This document shows, in pieces, positions 8,779 through 17,478 of a DNA stretch of 50,260 nt. The stretch is taken from NCBI GenBank assembly GCA_050293885.1, contig JBNKNO010000019.1, positions 1-50,260 of the forward strand. Reading direction: 5' to 3'. The first letter of the stretch is position 1; each line of letters starts with the position of its first letter. Position numbers and translations under genes: made by a program. Origin of the DNA: Nitrogeniibacter sp050293885. Its GTDB lineage: Bacteria > Pseudomonadota > Gammaproteobacteria > Burkholderiales > Rhodocyclaceae. Below the pieces are notes generated by a model that worked only from the letters and a program-made list of their open reading frames with translations, made no database searches and had not been told where the DNA came from.

Positions 8779-9533
8779 TCTTTGCGTCCCATGAAGTGTT
8801 TGGCGTACTTGCCGTCGAGCCGGCCCATCGGCAACAGGATGGGCAGATCGGCGGTGTTGAAATCCGGATCCCAGGCCGGTTCGCCGCAAATCCAGGCGCC
8901 GGCGCGCAGATAGCCCTTGATGAGCGGCGGTGCTTCGGCCGGCAGGTCGCCATTGAGTTTGTCGAGCGGCAGCGCGGTGCGCGGGAACACCCGATATTCC
9001 AGTGGCGACTGGTGCTTGTCCTTGAGCTGATTATACAGGCTGGCCGCGAGGTGGCCGCCGTCGGACATGCTGACCGAGGCGCAGCCGACCAGGTAGTCGT
9101 AGCCGTTTTCCTTCATGTAGCGGGCCAGGCCCGCCCACAGCAAAGTGATGACGGCGCCGGAACGGTACTCGGCATCGATGCAGGAGCGGCCGATCTCGAC
9201 CATGCGCCCGCGCAGATGCTGCAAACGGGTGAGGTCGAATTCGTTTTCGGAATAGTAGCCGCCGACGCGGCGGGCGGCTTCGGGTGACAGAATGCGGTAG
9301 GTGCCAACGATCCTGCCCTGGTCTTCGTCGCGCACGATCAGGTGTTCGCAGAAGGGATCGTAGATGTCGCGATCGACGCCCGGTGTGCGGGCGTTGAGTT
9401 TGGCGCCCATCTCTTCGGCAAACACGCGATAGCGTAGTTTTTGCGCTTCGAGAATTTCCGTCTCGCAGGTCGCCAGACCGACATGAAGGTTGCGGCGGCG
9501 GCGGGTGGCGCCATCAAGGCGTTTTTCGAGCAT
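8775..9533 (-). CDS. olsB: L-ornithine N(alpha)-acyltransferase-like GNAT protein
   Basis: 252 residues from ATG 9533, with GAGGA ten bases upstream. The upstream ATG at 9596 would extend the protein into the promoter region and is rejected. The protein matches the OlsB/hemolysin-like GNAT family (PF13444): LRYRVFAEEMGAKL (about residues 35-48), YDPFCEHLIVRD, VGTYRIL, EIGRSCIDAEYRSGAVITLLWAGLARY. OlsB transfers a 3-hydroxyacyl group from acyl-ACP to ornithine, the first step of phosphorus-free ornithine lipid. It is followed directly by the OlsA-like gene. The upstream region holds 11-bp-spaced GTCAC repeats oriented toward this gene that look like a PhoB box, and ornithine lipid genes are phosphate-regulated in several bacteria. 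Confidence 0.85.
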   Translation of the reverse strand: MLEKRLDGATRRRRNLHVGLATCETEILEAQKLRYRVFAEEMGAKLNARTPGVDRDIYDPFCEHLIVRDEDQGRIVGTYRILSPEAARRVGGYYSENEFDLTRLQHLRGRMVEIGRSCIDAEYRSGAVITLLWAGLARYMKENGYDYLVGCASVSMSDGGHLAASLYNQLKDKHQSPLEYRVFPRTALPLDKLNGDLPAEAPPLIKGYLRAGAWICGEPAWDPDFNTADLPILLPMGRLDGKYAKHFMGRKD

Positions 9534-9562
9534 GGTGCTGTCCTCGTTTTTTTGATGACTGC

Positions 9563-9568
9563 ACTCTA
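9563..9568 (-). promoter_or_regulatory. olsB: candidate -10 element for olsBA
   Basis: On the minus strand the hexamer reads TAGAGT, four of six matches to TATAAT. It sits between the putative Pho box and the GAGGA/ATG of olsB. There is no good -35, as is usual for PhoB-activated promoters. Weak on its own; its position is the main argument. Confidence 0.35.
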
Positions 9569-9583
9569 GAAACGGTAGATTGC

Positions 9584-9617
9584 GACGGCGTGACATCCGC
9601 GTGACGTTGCGGTGACG
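9584..9617 (-). promoter_or_regulatory. putative PhoB box upstream of olsBA (three 11-bp-spaced GTCAC repeats)
   Basis: On the plus strand GTGAC occurs at 9590, 9601 and 9612, exactly 11 bp apart. Read toward olsB these are CGTCAC, CGTCAC and TGTCAC. The E. coli PhoB box is built of TGTCA half-sites at 11-bp spacing on one DNA face. Spacing and core match well; the first base is C rather than T in two of three repeats. Placement upstream of an ornithine-lipid operon supports phosphate control (inference). Confidence 0.6.
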
Positions 9618-9643
9618 CCGCGCGTCGACCGTGAAAAGCTGCC

Positions 9644-9682
9644 TGTCATCGACTTGTCATGTGGCGGTCATTCCCTTGTCGC
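9644..9682 (+). promoter_or_regulatory. putative PhoB box upstream of the GT4 glycosyltransferase (four 11-bp-spaced repeats)
   Basis: TGTCAT at 9644-9649, TGTCAT at 9655-9660, GGTCAT at 9666-9671 and TGTCGC at 9677-9682, all exactly 11 bp apart and oriented toward the downstream glycosyltransferase. The first two repeats, preceded by C and T, match the PhoB consensus almost perfectly. The array ends 24 bp before the chosen start codon at 9707. Confidence 0.7.
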
Positions 9683-9706
9683 CTCGTCGGGCCAGCATGC
9701 GCGGCG

Positions 9707-10945
9707 ATGGAACAGACACCGCTTTCCCTCGAACAGTTTGCCCAGGCCAAGCGCCAACTGCGCGTGGCGGTGGTGACCGAAACCTATCCACCCGAAGTCA
9801 ATGGCGTGGCCATGACGACCGGCCGGTTGGTGGAGGGGCTGTTGCGGCTCGGCCATATCGTGTCGCTGGTACGCCCGCGTCAGGGGGCGGACGACACGCC
9901 GGCGCGCGACACCCGCTTCGAAGAAGTGCTGGCACGAGGCATTCCCATCCCGAAGTACAACCATCTCAAGATGGGGCTGCCGGCGCGCAAGGTGCTCACC
10001 CGATTGTGGTCGGTGTGCCGGCCCGACGTGGTACAGATCGTGACCGAAGGCCCGCTGGGCTGGTCGGCGCTTGGCGCGGCGCGCAAGTTGAAAATCCCGG
10101 CGATCACCGAGTTCCACACCAATTTTCACAGCTACAGCCGCTACTACGGGGTGGGCTGGATCAAACAGCCGGTCGAAGCCTACCTCAAGCGCTTTCACAA
10201 CAAGGGTGAGGTCTGTCTGGCGCCGACGCGGGCACTGGCCGACGAATTGCACCGCAAGGGCGTGCGCCACGTGGATGTGGTTGCGCGCGGTGTCGATACC
10301 GCGCTGTTCAACCCCGAGCGTCGCAGCGAGGCGCTGCGGGCGCAGTGGGGCGTCGGTGAAAAAACGCGGGTGGCTGCGGTGGTCGGACGCGTGGCGCCGG
10401 AGAAGAATCTCGACCTGGCGATTCGGGCCTTCGATGCCATGCTGGCGCGCCAGCCGGATTGCCGGCTGCTGTTCGTCGGCGATGGTCCGGCCAAGGCGGC
10501 ATTGCAATCGCGCTATCCGTCGCATATTCACGCCGGCATGCGCACCGGGGAAGATCTGGCGGCGCACTATGCGTCGGCCGATCTGTTCCTGTTTCCCAGC
10601 CTGACCGAAACCTTCGGCAACGTGACTACCGAGGCGCTGGCCAGCGGTTTGCCGGTGGTGGGCTTCGACTACGCAGCGGCGGCTGAACGCATCGTGCATG
10701 GCGTTAACGGCTGGTTGGCGCCCATGGACGATGGCGATGCGTTTGTGCGCGAGGCCGTGGTGGCGGTGGAAGTCGACCGCGCCGCGCTGCAACGGATGCG
10801 TGAGCGCGCGCGGGAGAGTGTGATCGACGCCGACTGGCAGGCGATCGCCGCGCGACTGGCGGGCGTGATGGAGTCGGTCGTGACCCGGCACGAGGTGCGC
10901 GTCGAGCTGGCGCGCGAGCGCGGGCTCGACGCCGGAGGCATATAA
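9707..10945 (+). CDS. glycosyltransferase family 4 protein (MgtA/SqdX-like), probable glycolipid synthase
   Basis: 412 residues from ATG 9707. The N-terminal VAVVTETYPPEVNGVAMTTGRL motif is typical of the GT4 branch containing MgtA and the sulfolipid enzyme SqdX. The second domain carries VGRVAPEKNLDLAIRAF, then GDGPAKAALQ, and the E-x7-E motif in LTETFGNVTTEALASGLPVVGFDYAAA. This branch often glycosylates diacylglycerol or other membrane lipids. An in-frame ATG at 9659 is rejected because it lies inside the PhoB-like repeat array. Divergent transcription from olsBA, with each side carrying its own Pho-like array, suggests it makes a phosphorus-free glycolipid during phosphate starvation (inference). 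The stop codon overlaps a TATAAT for the next gene. Confidence 0.82.
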   Translation: MEQTPLSLEQFAQAKRQLRVAVVTETYPPEVNGVAMTTGRLVEGLLRLGHIVSLVRPRQGADDTPARDTRFEEVLARGIPIPKYNHLKMGLPARKVLTRLWSVCRPDVVQIVTEGPLGWSALGAARKLKIPAITEFHTNFHSYSRYYGVGWIKQPVEAYLKRFHNKGEVCLAPTRALADELHRKGVRHVDVVARGVDTALFNPERRSEALRAQWGVGEKTRVAAVVGRVAPEKNLDLAIRAFDAMLARQPDCRLLFVGDGPAKAALQSRYPSHIHAGMRTGEDLAAHYASADLFLFPSLTETFGNVTTEALASGLPVVGFDYAAAAERIVHGVNGWLAPMDDGDAFVREAVVAVEVDRAALQRMRERARESVIDADWQAIAARLAGVMESVVTRHEVRVELARERGLDAGGI

Positions 10946-10946
10946 T
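10941..10946 (+). promoter_or_regulatory. -10 box for the PfkB-type kinase gene
   Basis: A perfect TATAAT overlaps the stop codon of the upstream glycosyltransferase and lies 31 bp before the kinase start. No good -35 is visible 16-18 bp upstream. It is followed immediately by an 8-bp inverted repeat (10946-10971). Confidence 0.5.
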
Positions 10947-10971
10947 TACCGTTTGACTCACTCAACGGTAA
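10946..10971. repeat. 8-bp perfect inverted repeat, operator- or hairpin-like
   Basis: TTACCGTT (10946-10953) and AACGGTAA (10964-10971) are perfect reverse complements separated by 10 nt. The repeat begins at the last base of TATAAT, covers the expected transcription start, and its right arm merges into the AAGG ribosome-binding sequence of the kinase gene. It could be a repressor operator or an RNA hairpin masking the ribosome-binding site. Confidence 0.5.
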
Positions 10972-10976
10972 GGTCC

Positions 10977-12089
10977 ATGTCCATTCTCGTGTGCGGTTCG
11001 GTCGCCTACGACACCATCATGGTGTTCCATGATCGCTTCAAGGAACACATTCTCCCGGAGCAGATTCACATCCTGAACGTGGCATTTCTGGTGCCCGACA
11101 TGCGTCGCGAGTTTGGTGGTTGTGCGGGCAACATCGCCTACAACCTCAAGCTGCTCGAAGCCGATCCGCTCATCATGGCAACCGTCGGCGACGATGCCGG
11201 GCCCTACCATCAGCGACTCGACGCGCTGGGCCTGAGCCGCGAGTATGTGCGCGAGGTGCCGGGCACCTTTACCGCGCAGGCCTTTATCACCACCGATCTG
11301 GACGACAACCAGATTACCGCCTTCCACCCGGGGGCGATGAACCATTCCCACCACAACGCAGTCACAGACGCACAGGGCGTCACGCTTGGCATCGTGGCGN
11401 NNNNNNNNNNNNNNNNNNNNNNNNNNNNNNNNNNNNNNNNNNNNNNNNNNNNNNNNNNNNNNNNNNNNNNNNNNNNNNNNNNNNNNNNNNNNNNNNNTTT
11501 CCACCCGGGGGCGATGAACCATTCCCACCACAACGCAGTCACAGACGCACAGGGCGTCACGCTTGGCATCGTGGCGCCGGACGGGCGCGACGGCATGCTG
11601 GGCCATGCCCGGCAGTTCGCCGAGGCGGGCATCCCGTTCGTGTTCGATCCGGGCCAGGGGCTGCCGATGTTCTCGGGCGACGAGTTGATGGCGTGCCTGG
11701 AAATGGCGACCTATTGCGCGCTGAACGATTACGAAGCGCAATTGATGAGTGAAAAGACCGGCCGGAGCATTGAGCGCCTCGCCGAAGAAGTGAAGGCGCT
11801 GATCGTCACGCGCGGTGCCAAGGGATCGCAAATTCATGTGGATGGACAACGAATCGACATCCCGTGCGTTGAAGCAGATGAGGTGGTCGATCCCACCGGC
11901 TGTGGTGATGCATTCCGCGGAGGACTGCTCTATGGCATCGCCAACGGCATGGACTGGGAGAGCACCGGGCGCTTGGCTTCGGTAATGGGGAGTTTGAAGA
12001 TTGCCCAGCGCGGTGGCCAGAATCACGCGCCGAAGCGGGAAGATATCGCTGCACGCTATGCGGCAGCTTTTGGAGAAAGACCATGGTGA
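10977..12089 (+). CDS. PfkB-family carbohydrate/nucleoside kinase (interrupted by assembly gap)
   Basis: Starts at ATG 10977 with AAGG upstream. N-terminal MSILVCGSVAYDTIM, the GGCAGNIAYNL substrate-binding loop (about residues 45-55) and the C-terminal PfkB signature DPTGCGDAFRGGLLYG with its catalytic aspartate are clear. The adenosine/sugar kinase branch fits best; the exact substrate is not resolvable. The sequence contains 98 Ns (11400-11497), and the 78 bp before the gap (11322-11399) are repeated exactly after it (11499-11576). Collapsing the copies removes 177 bp (59 codons), keeps the frame and gives 311 residues, the normal size for the family. The 3' end overlaps the next gene by 7 bp. 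Confidence 0.85.
   Translation: MSILVCGSVAYDTIMVFHDRFKEHILPEQIHILNVAFLVPDMRREFGGCAGNIAYNLKLLEADPLIMATVGDDAGPYHQRLDALGLSREYVREVPGTFTAQAFITTDLDDNQITAFHPGAMNHSHHNAVTDAQGVTLGIVAXXXXXXXXXXXXXXXXXXXXXXXXXXXXXXXXXFHPGAMNHSHHNAVTDAQGVTLGIVAPDGRDGMLGHARQFAEAGIPFVFDPGQGLPMFSGDELMACLEMATYCALNDYEAQLMSEKTGRSIERLAEEVKALIVTRGAKGSQIHVDGQRIDIPCVEADEVVDPTGCGDAFRGGLLYGIANGMDWESTGRLASVMGSLKIAQRGGQNHAPKREDIAARYAAAFGERPW
11400..11497. other. assembly gap (98 N) flanked by identical 78-bp ends
   Basis: Bases 11322-11399 and 11499-11576 are identical and lie on either side of the N-run, with one extra T at 11498. This is the signature of two contigs sharing a terminal overlap that were joined with Ns instead of merged. 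The true sequence here is very probably continuous. Confidence 0.95.
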
Positions 12090-12568
12090 AGCAACAAATC
12101 GCTTTTCGTTCCGCCCGAGCCGGCGCGCTCGCGCTCTCGGCGGTCGCTCTGCTCGGGCTGGCCGGTTGTGCCGGCAGCCTGAAGGGCGACACCTACTCGC
12201 GCGGCGAGGCCCGTCGTGCCATGGTGGTCAAGTACGCCACCGTCGAGTCGGTACGCTTCGTCAAGCTCGAGGGCACCAAGAGCAACATCGGCACGGTCGC
12301 TGGTGGGGCCGTTGGCGGCATTGCCGGCAGCAGCGTCGGGTCTGGCAAAGGCTCGGCGGTGGGGGCGGTGCTCGGTGCAGTGGCGGGTGGTATTGCCGGC
12401 GCGGCGGTCGAGGAGGGCGTGACCCGCTCTCAGGGCGTGGAAGTTACGGTCCGGCTCGACAACGGTTCGCACATGGCGATCGTGCAGGAAGATGCGGGTG
12501 AAGACTTTCAGCCGGGCCAGCGTGTGCGGATTTTGCAGGACGGCAGCACCATGCGGGTGACGCGCTGA
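12083..12568 (+). CDS. glycine-zipper 2TM-domain outer-membrane lipoprotein (SlyB/PcpY-like)
   Basis: 161 residues. A lipoprotein signal peptide ends in the lipobox LAGC with Cys29. Residues about 70-112 form a glycine-zipper region rich in GxxxG (GTVAGGAVGGIAG, GAVLGAVAGGIAGAAVEE), as in SlyB and Rickettsia 17-kDa antigen proteins. A short beta-rich C-terminal domain follows (VEVTVRLDNG, PGQRVRILQDG). Such proteins sit in the outer membrane and are linked to envelope stability. The start lies 7 bp inside the kinase gene and has GGAGAAAG upstream. A strong hairpin follows the stop codon. Confidence 0.85.
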   Translation: MVKQQIAFRSARAGALALSAVALLGLAGCAGSLKGDTYSRGEARRAMVVKYATVESVRFVKLEGTKSNIGTVAGGAVGGIAGSSVGSGKGSAVGAVLGAVAGGIAGAAVEEGVTRSQGVEVTVRLDNGSHMAIVQEDAGEDFQPGQRVRILQDGSTMRVTR

Positions 12569-12594
12569 GCGGCAGCGCCTTGTGCGGAGGCCGC

Positions 12595-12615
12595 GGCCGG
12601 ATTCATCCGGCCTTT
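12595..12615 (+). terminator. Rho-independent terminator-like hairpin
   Basis: GGCCGGAT (12595-12602) pairs with ATCCGGCC (12605-12612), followed by a short TTT. It lies 27 bp after the lipoprotein stop. The T tract is short, so termination may be partial. Confidence 0.6.
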
Positions 12616-12618
12616 CAG

Positions 12619-12639
12619 CCGCGCCACCCGGTGGCGCGG
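12619..12639. terminator. second GC-rich hairpin, possibly bidirectional terminator
   Basis: CCGCGCCAC (12619-12627) and GTGGCGCGG (12631-12639) form a 9-bp perfect stem with a 3-nt loop. It lies between the convergent lipoprotein and dgkA genes and has no T tract. It may also be the outer part of the REP-like element that follows. Confidence 0.4.
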
Positions 12640-12640
12640 C

Positions 12641-12731
12641 GGTTGGATTGAGCGAAGCGAAGCCCGGCGCTCGACAGGCCGAATCGCGAGGCGGTGAGGC
12701 CGAATGCCGGGTTGTCTTGGTCAATCCAACC
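12641..12731. repeat. REP/MITE-like imperfect inverted repeat
   Basis: GGTTGGATTGA (12641-12651) is repeated in reverse complement as TCAATCCAACC (12721-12731). Inner arms AGCCCGGC (12661-12668) and GCCGGGTT (12706-12713) extend the pairing. Between them GGCCGAAT occurs twice as a direct repeat. The GGTTGGATTGAGCGAAGCGA type of sequence resembles dispersed intergenic palindromes of betaproteobacteria. No open reading frame or transposase is visible. Confidence 0.5.
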
Positions 12732-12787
12732 CGCCAATGAACGTCGTCGGCGCAGATTCCTCGGACTAACTCGAGCGGGCGCTGGCG

Positions 12788-13180
12788 TCAGCCAAAAATC
12801 ACCAGCACCCACACCACCGTCAGATTGAGCAGTGATATGAGCACCGCGGCGCTGCCGATGTCCTTGGCGCGCTTGGCGAGGCGATGCCGCTCCAGCGAGA
12901 CCCGGTCCACCACGGCTTCGACCGCCGAGTTCATCAACTCCACCACCAGCACCAGCAATACGCAGGCGATCAGCAGCGCCTTGTTCGGGCCGCTGACGGG
13001 GAGAAACAGCGCAATCGGGATGAGAATCGCCGTGAGCAGGCACTCCTGGCGAAAGGCGTCTTCATGCCGGTAGGCAGCGCGCAGGCCGGCCAGGGAGTAC
13101 TTGAACGCGTTCCAGATCCGGCGCAGGCCGGTGGTGCCCTTGAAGGGGCTTTCGTGAGCTGAATTGTCCGGAGGCTGCAT
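12788..13180 (-). CDS. dgkA: diacylglycerol kinase (prokaryotic, DgkA type)
   Basis: 130 residues with three membrane helices, the size of E. coli DgkA. The family core is visible: FKYSLAGLRAAYRHEDAFRQE (N-terminal amphipathic part with the conserved glutamate), then LLVLVVELMNSAVEAVVDR, which holds the E-x2-N-S/T-A-x-E catalytic motif, followed by AKDIGSAAVLISL. It phosphorylates diacylglycerol to phosphatidate in the inner membrane and so recycles diacylglycerol. It stands alone on the minus strand, convergent with the lipoprotein gene. Its closeness to lipid-remodelling genes may be chance. Confidence 0.92.
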   Translation of the reverse strand: MQPPDNSAHESPFKGTTGLRRIWNAFKYSLAGLRAAYRHEDAFRQECLLTAILIPIALFLPVSGPNKALLIACVLLVLVVELMNSAVEAVVDRVSLERHRLAKRAKDIGSAAVLISLLNLTVVWVLVIFG

Positions 13181-13276
13181 GGCGGTGCCGGGGTCCTCGG
13201 TGGCGATGGGCGTTACGGCGAAACCGCCGCAGTTTGAGTCAAAGAGCGAGTCTCGGGGCTGCGGATGTCATCCGTG

Positions 13277-15176
13277 TTACGGATAGAAGGCGTATAGCCG
13301 ATAACCTGCGGCGTTGACGTTGTTGGCGGAAAAATTCACTTCCACCTCCCGTGTCGACCCCGCGGCAAATCCCTCGTCGCCCGGAATCGCGCCCAGCCAC
13401 TGTCGGGGCGACAGCACCTTGCGAATCAGCGGGCGGTCGTTGGCGTCGGTGAGCGTGAGCTCCAGGTGGGGATAGGCTTGTGCCACGTCGGCGCGATTGG
13501 TCAGCGTCGCGCTGAGCACGAAGACGCCTTCCTGATCCGGCAGACGATTCAGGTCAGACGCCTCGATGCTGATCTTTTGCGGGTCGCGCGGTAGATCCAT
13601 GCTGCATCCGATGTTGGCGCACAGCGTCTCGATGAAGGGGCGAAGGCCCGGCATCGCTTGCACCAGTTCATTGCGGTAGAACAGGCCGATCTGGGCGATC
13701 AGCAGGGCGATCAACACGCCGGCCAGCAGACCGGTGACCCAAGGCGTTCCGCTGCTGCGCTCAGGTAGTGCGTCGAGCGCCGCGCGGGCCGCTGGGGGCG
13801 TCGGTTGTGCGGTGGCCGGCTCTTCGTCGGCAGGCGAGGCGAACGCCGACTCCGGCTCGATTTCCATGATGGTGAAGACATCGGCGTCTGCGTCGGGAAA
13901 GACGCTGCGCGGGGATTCGGGTACGGTGGCTTCCTCGGCGTCAGCGGGGGTTTCGGCGTCTGCATCGGCTGCGGGCAGCGGCCCGGGTTTGTCAGCCGTA
14001 TCGTCCCCTTCGTCGATCTCCAGCATGAACTCGGTGTAGTCGTTGCCGGGTTCTTCGGGCGAGGTTGGGGGAAGTTCTAGCTCGCGCGGGGCATCGAGTT
14101 TGACCGCGAAATCGGCGTCGGGCGACAGGGCGTCCTCGAAGCTGGTGTCGAAATCCAGCGTGTCATCCGTTTCCTGTGGATGCACTTCCTCGTGGGTGAA
14201 CTGGTCCAGTGACTGCGGATTGCCCAAGGTGGCTTCGAACTCTTCGAGCGACGGCGCGCGGAAGCCCCCGACGACGGTGTCGGCCCCTGAATCGATGATC
14301 TCCTCCGGTGCCGCGACGCCCTCCGCCGCAGGTGCCTCCTCAATTGCGGGCAGGTCCGACGCTTCGCCCTCGGTTTCGAGTGCTGGTTCGGTCTGCANNN
14401 NNNNNNNNNNNNNNNNNNNNNNNNNNNNNNNNNNNNNNNNNNNNNNNNNNNNNNNNNNNNNNNNNNNNNNNNNNNNNNNNNNNNNNNNNNNNNGCGGCGC
14501 CTGCGTGGGCTCCCATTCCGGCGCAACGGATTCTTCCATCGCGGGCGCGATCGCCTCTTCCGGTTCGAGTTCGAACTCCAGCCCGGTTTCCAGATCGAAT
14601 TCCACCTCGGTCTCGAGGTCGGATTCCAGATCGAATGTCAGCTCGGGTTNNNNNNNNNNNNNNNNNNNNNNNNNNNNNNNNNNNNNNNNNNNNNNNNNNN
14701 NNNNNNNNNNNNNNNNNNNNNNNNNNNNNNNNNNNNNNNNNNNNNNGTTCCGGCTCGGGTTCCGGCTCGGGTTCCGGCTCGGGTTCCGGCTCGGGTTCCG
14801 GCTCGGGTTCCGGCTCGGGTTCCGGCTCGGGTTCCGTTGTCATATTTTCCGTCGCGGGGGTGTCCGCGTGGCCCATGTCGAACGCGTAGCCGGTGGTTTC
14901 TTCATTCGACATCGGTGGGGCGGTGAAACCGCCGGTGGCGCTGGAGCGCTCTTCGAGGATGAAGACGCTGGTGCTGACCGGCGTCGGCACGGACGGCTCG
15001 CCGGGGGTGAGGGGGGCAGCCGTCGTGTCGGTGGTCGATGCGTCTGCCTCGAGCGTGTCCAGCGCGTTGAACACGTGCCGGCAGTGGCCGCAACGCACTT
15101 TGCCCTGCCGCACCCGGAGTTGCTCCGAGGTGATGCGGAACACGGTCTGACAGGCGGGGCAGCGTGTGCGCATCAT
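13277..15176 (-). CDS. zinc-ribbon and DUF3426 domain membrane protein with Glu-Pro repeats (contains two assembly gaps)
   Basis: The N-terminus MMRTRCPACQTVFRITSEQL...VRCGHCRHVFNAL is an MJ0042-type zinc ribbon with two CxxC pairs. A long acidic region follows that includes at least seven 12-bp units coding Glu-Pro-Glu-Pro. A single membrane helix (TGLLAGVLIALLIAQIGLFY) precedes the C-terminal DUF3426 domain ending SANNVNAAGYRLYAFYP. This architecture is usual beside prmA in betaproteobacteria; function unknown. Two N-runs interrupt it. The apparent frame change between N-terminal and middle parts falls exactly on the repeat-associated gap (14650-14746), so it reflects unknown gap length, not a mutation. 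The start overlaps the prmA stop (ATGA); ATG 15173 is an alternative. Confidence 0.8.
14398..14493. other. assembly gap (96 N) inside the DUF3426 gene
   Basis: The run interrupts the acidic low-complexity part of the coding region. Unlike four other gaps I see no long identical flanks. The frame is the same on both sides if the N count is taken literally. Confidence 0.9.
14650..14746. other. assembly gap (97 N) at the Glu-Pro tandem repeat
   Basis: The right flank is a 12-bp tandem repeat and the left flank ends in the same repeat motif (GGCTCGGGTT-like). The assembler probably collapsed or broke at the array, so repeat number and reading frame cannot be taken from this sequence. Confidence 0.9.
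14747..14836. repeat. 12-bp coding tandem repeat array (Glu-Pro)
   Basis: About seven and a half perfect copies of GTTCCGGCTCGG on the plus strand. On the coding (minus) strand each unit reads Glu-Pro-Glu-Pro. The array continues into the adjacent assembly gap, so the true copy number is unknown and may vary between strains. Confidence 0.9.
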
Positions 15177-16060
15177 CTCCGTTCGCCCTCCAGGCGGGCC
15201 CATCCGTCACGCAATTTGCCCACGCGCAGGGCAATCCATGGCGCGTAGGCCTCGATTACTTGCTCGGTTTGTGTTTCCAGAATGCCCGACAGGGCAATGC
15301 GGCCGCCGGGGGCGACCAGTGCGCACAGCGCGGGCGCAAGCACGCACAACGGATTGGTGAGGATGTTGGCGACGACACGCTCGAACTGTCCGTCGACCGG
15401 TTGGCTCGACAGGGCGAAATCAATGTCGACCAGATTGCGCGAGGCATTGTCTCGTGCCGCTTCGACGGCCTTGTCGTCGATATCCACCCCCATTACCTTG
15501 CCGGCGCCCAGACGCACCGCCGCGATGGCGAGAATGCCCGAGCCGCAGCCATAGTCCATGACGGAGCACCCGGGGGTGACGGTCTCTTCGAGCCATTCGA
15601 GGCACAGATGCGTGGTCGGGTGGGAGCCGGTGCCGAAGGCCATGCCGGGGTCGAGCGCGATGTTGATCGCATCGGCGTCCGGCGCTTCGTGCCAGGAGGG
15701 GACGATCCACAGGCGGTCGGTGATGCGGATGGGGTCGAACTGCGATTGTGTCAGTTGCACCCAGTTCTGATCGGCAATTTCTTCGGTGGTGAAGCGGGGC
15801 ACCTGATCGAAGCCGGCTTCGCCGGCGGCGGTGGCGAGCGCGGCGGCAAGGTCAGCGTCGGCGTCGAACAGGGCGATGACGCGGCTGTGATCCCACAGGC
15901 TGGTGGGCAGCATGCCGGGCTCGCCGAACTGCGGCCGTTCGGCGTCGGTGCCGGCATCGGCGTCTTCAATGCTGACGGAGACCGCGCCATGACTCATCAG
16001 TGCTTCGGAAAGCACCTCGGCGCGATTGGCGTCGGCGTGAAGCGTGACCGATATCCACAT
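15173..16060 (-). CDS. prmA: ribosomal protein L11 methyltransferase
   Basis: 295 residues, the usual PrmA length. The N-terminal L11-recognition domain (MWISVTLHADANRAEVLSEAL) is followed by LDPGMAFGTGSHPTTHLCLEW, a diagnostic PrmA motif, and the S-adenosylmethionine-binding VMDYGCGSGILAIAAVRLGA with the acidic VDIDDKAVEAA. The N-P-P-Y-like motif of the family appears as NILTNPL. It trimethylates ribosomal protein L11 in the cytoplasm. It lies 5 bp downstream of accC and overlaps the DUF3426 gene, so accB-accC-prmA-DUF3426 form one minus-strand operon. Confidence 0.95.
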   Translation of the reverse strand: MWISVTLHADANRAEVLSEALMSHGAVSVSIEDADAGTDAERPQFGEPGMLPTSLWDHSRVIALFDADADLAAALATAAGEAGFDQVPRFTTEEIADQNWVQLTQSQFDPIRITDRLWIVPSWHEAPDADAINIALDPGMAFGTGSHPTTHLCLEWLEETVTPGCSVMDYGCGSGILAIAAVRLGAGKVMGVDIDDKAVEAARDNASRNLVDIDFALSSQPVDGQFERVVANILTNPLCVLAPALCALVAPGGRIALSGILETQTEQVIEAYAPWIALRVGKLRDGWARLEGERR

Positions 16061-16065
16061 GGTCG

Positions 16066-17427
<1,362 letters not shown>

Positions 17428-17478
17428 GCGGTTTTTATATCCGGTGGAGGTGAGATGGGGGCGTGAGGCTCACACCGT

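Noticed and set aside
9659..9706. ATG 9659 as start of the GT4 glycosyltransferase
   Set aside because: It lies within the 11-bp repeat array, and the 16 extra residues show no family resemblance.
11322..11576. Tandem 26-residue duplication inside the PfkB-type kinase (and likewise in Mpl, FtsA, SecA)
   Set aside because: The copies are identical and lie exactly on both sides of an N-run in four unrelated genes, so they are contig overlaps and not biology.
14747..14836. Possible CRISPR-like or satellite array
   Set aside because: Units are 12 bp without spacers, stay in frame with the DUF3426 gene and code for Glu-Pro, so this is a coding tandem repeat.
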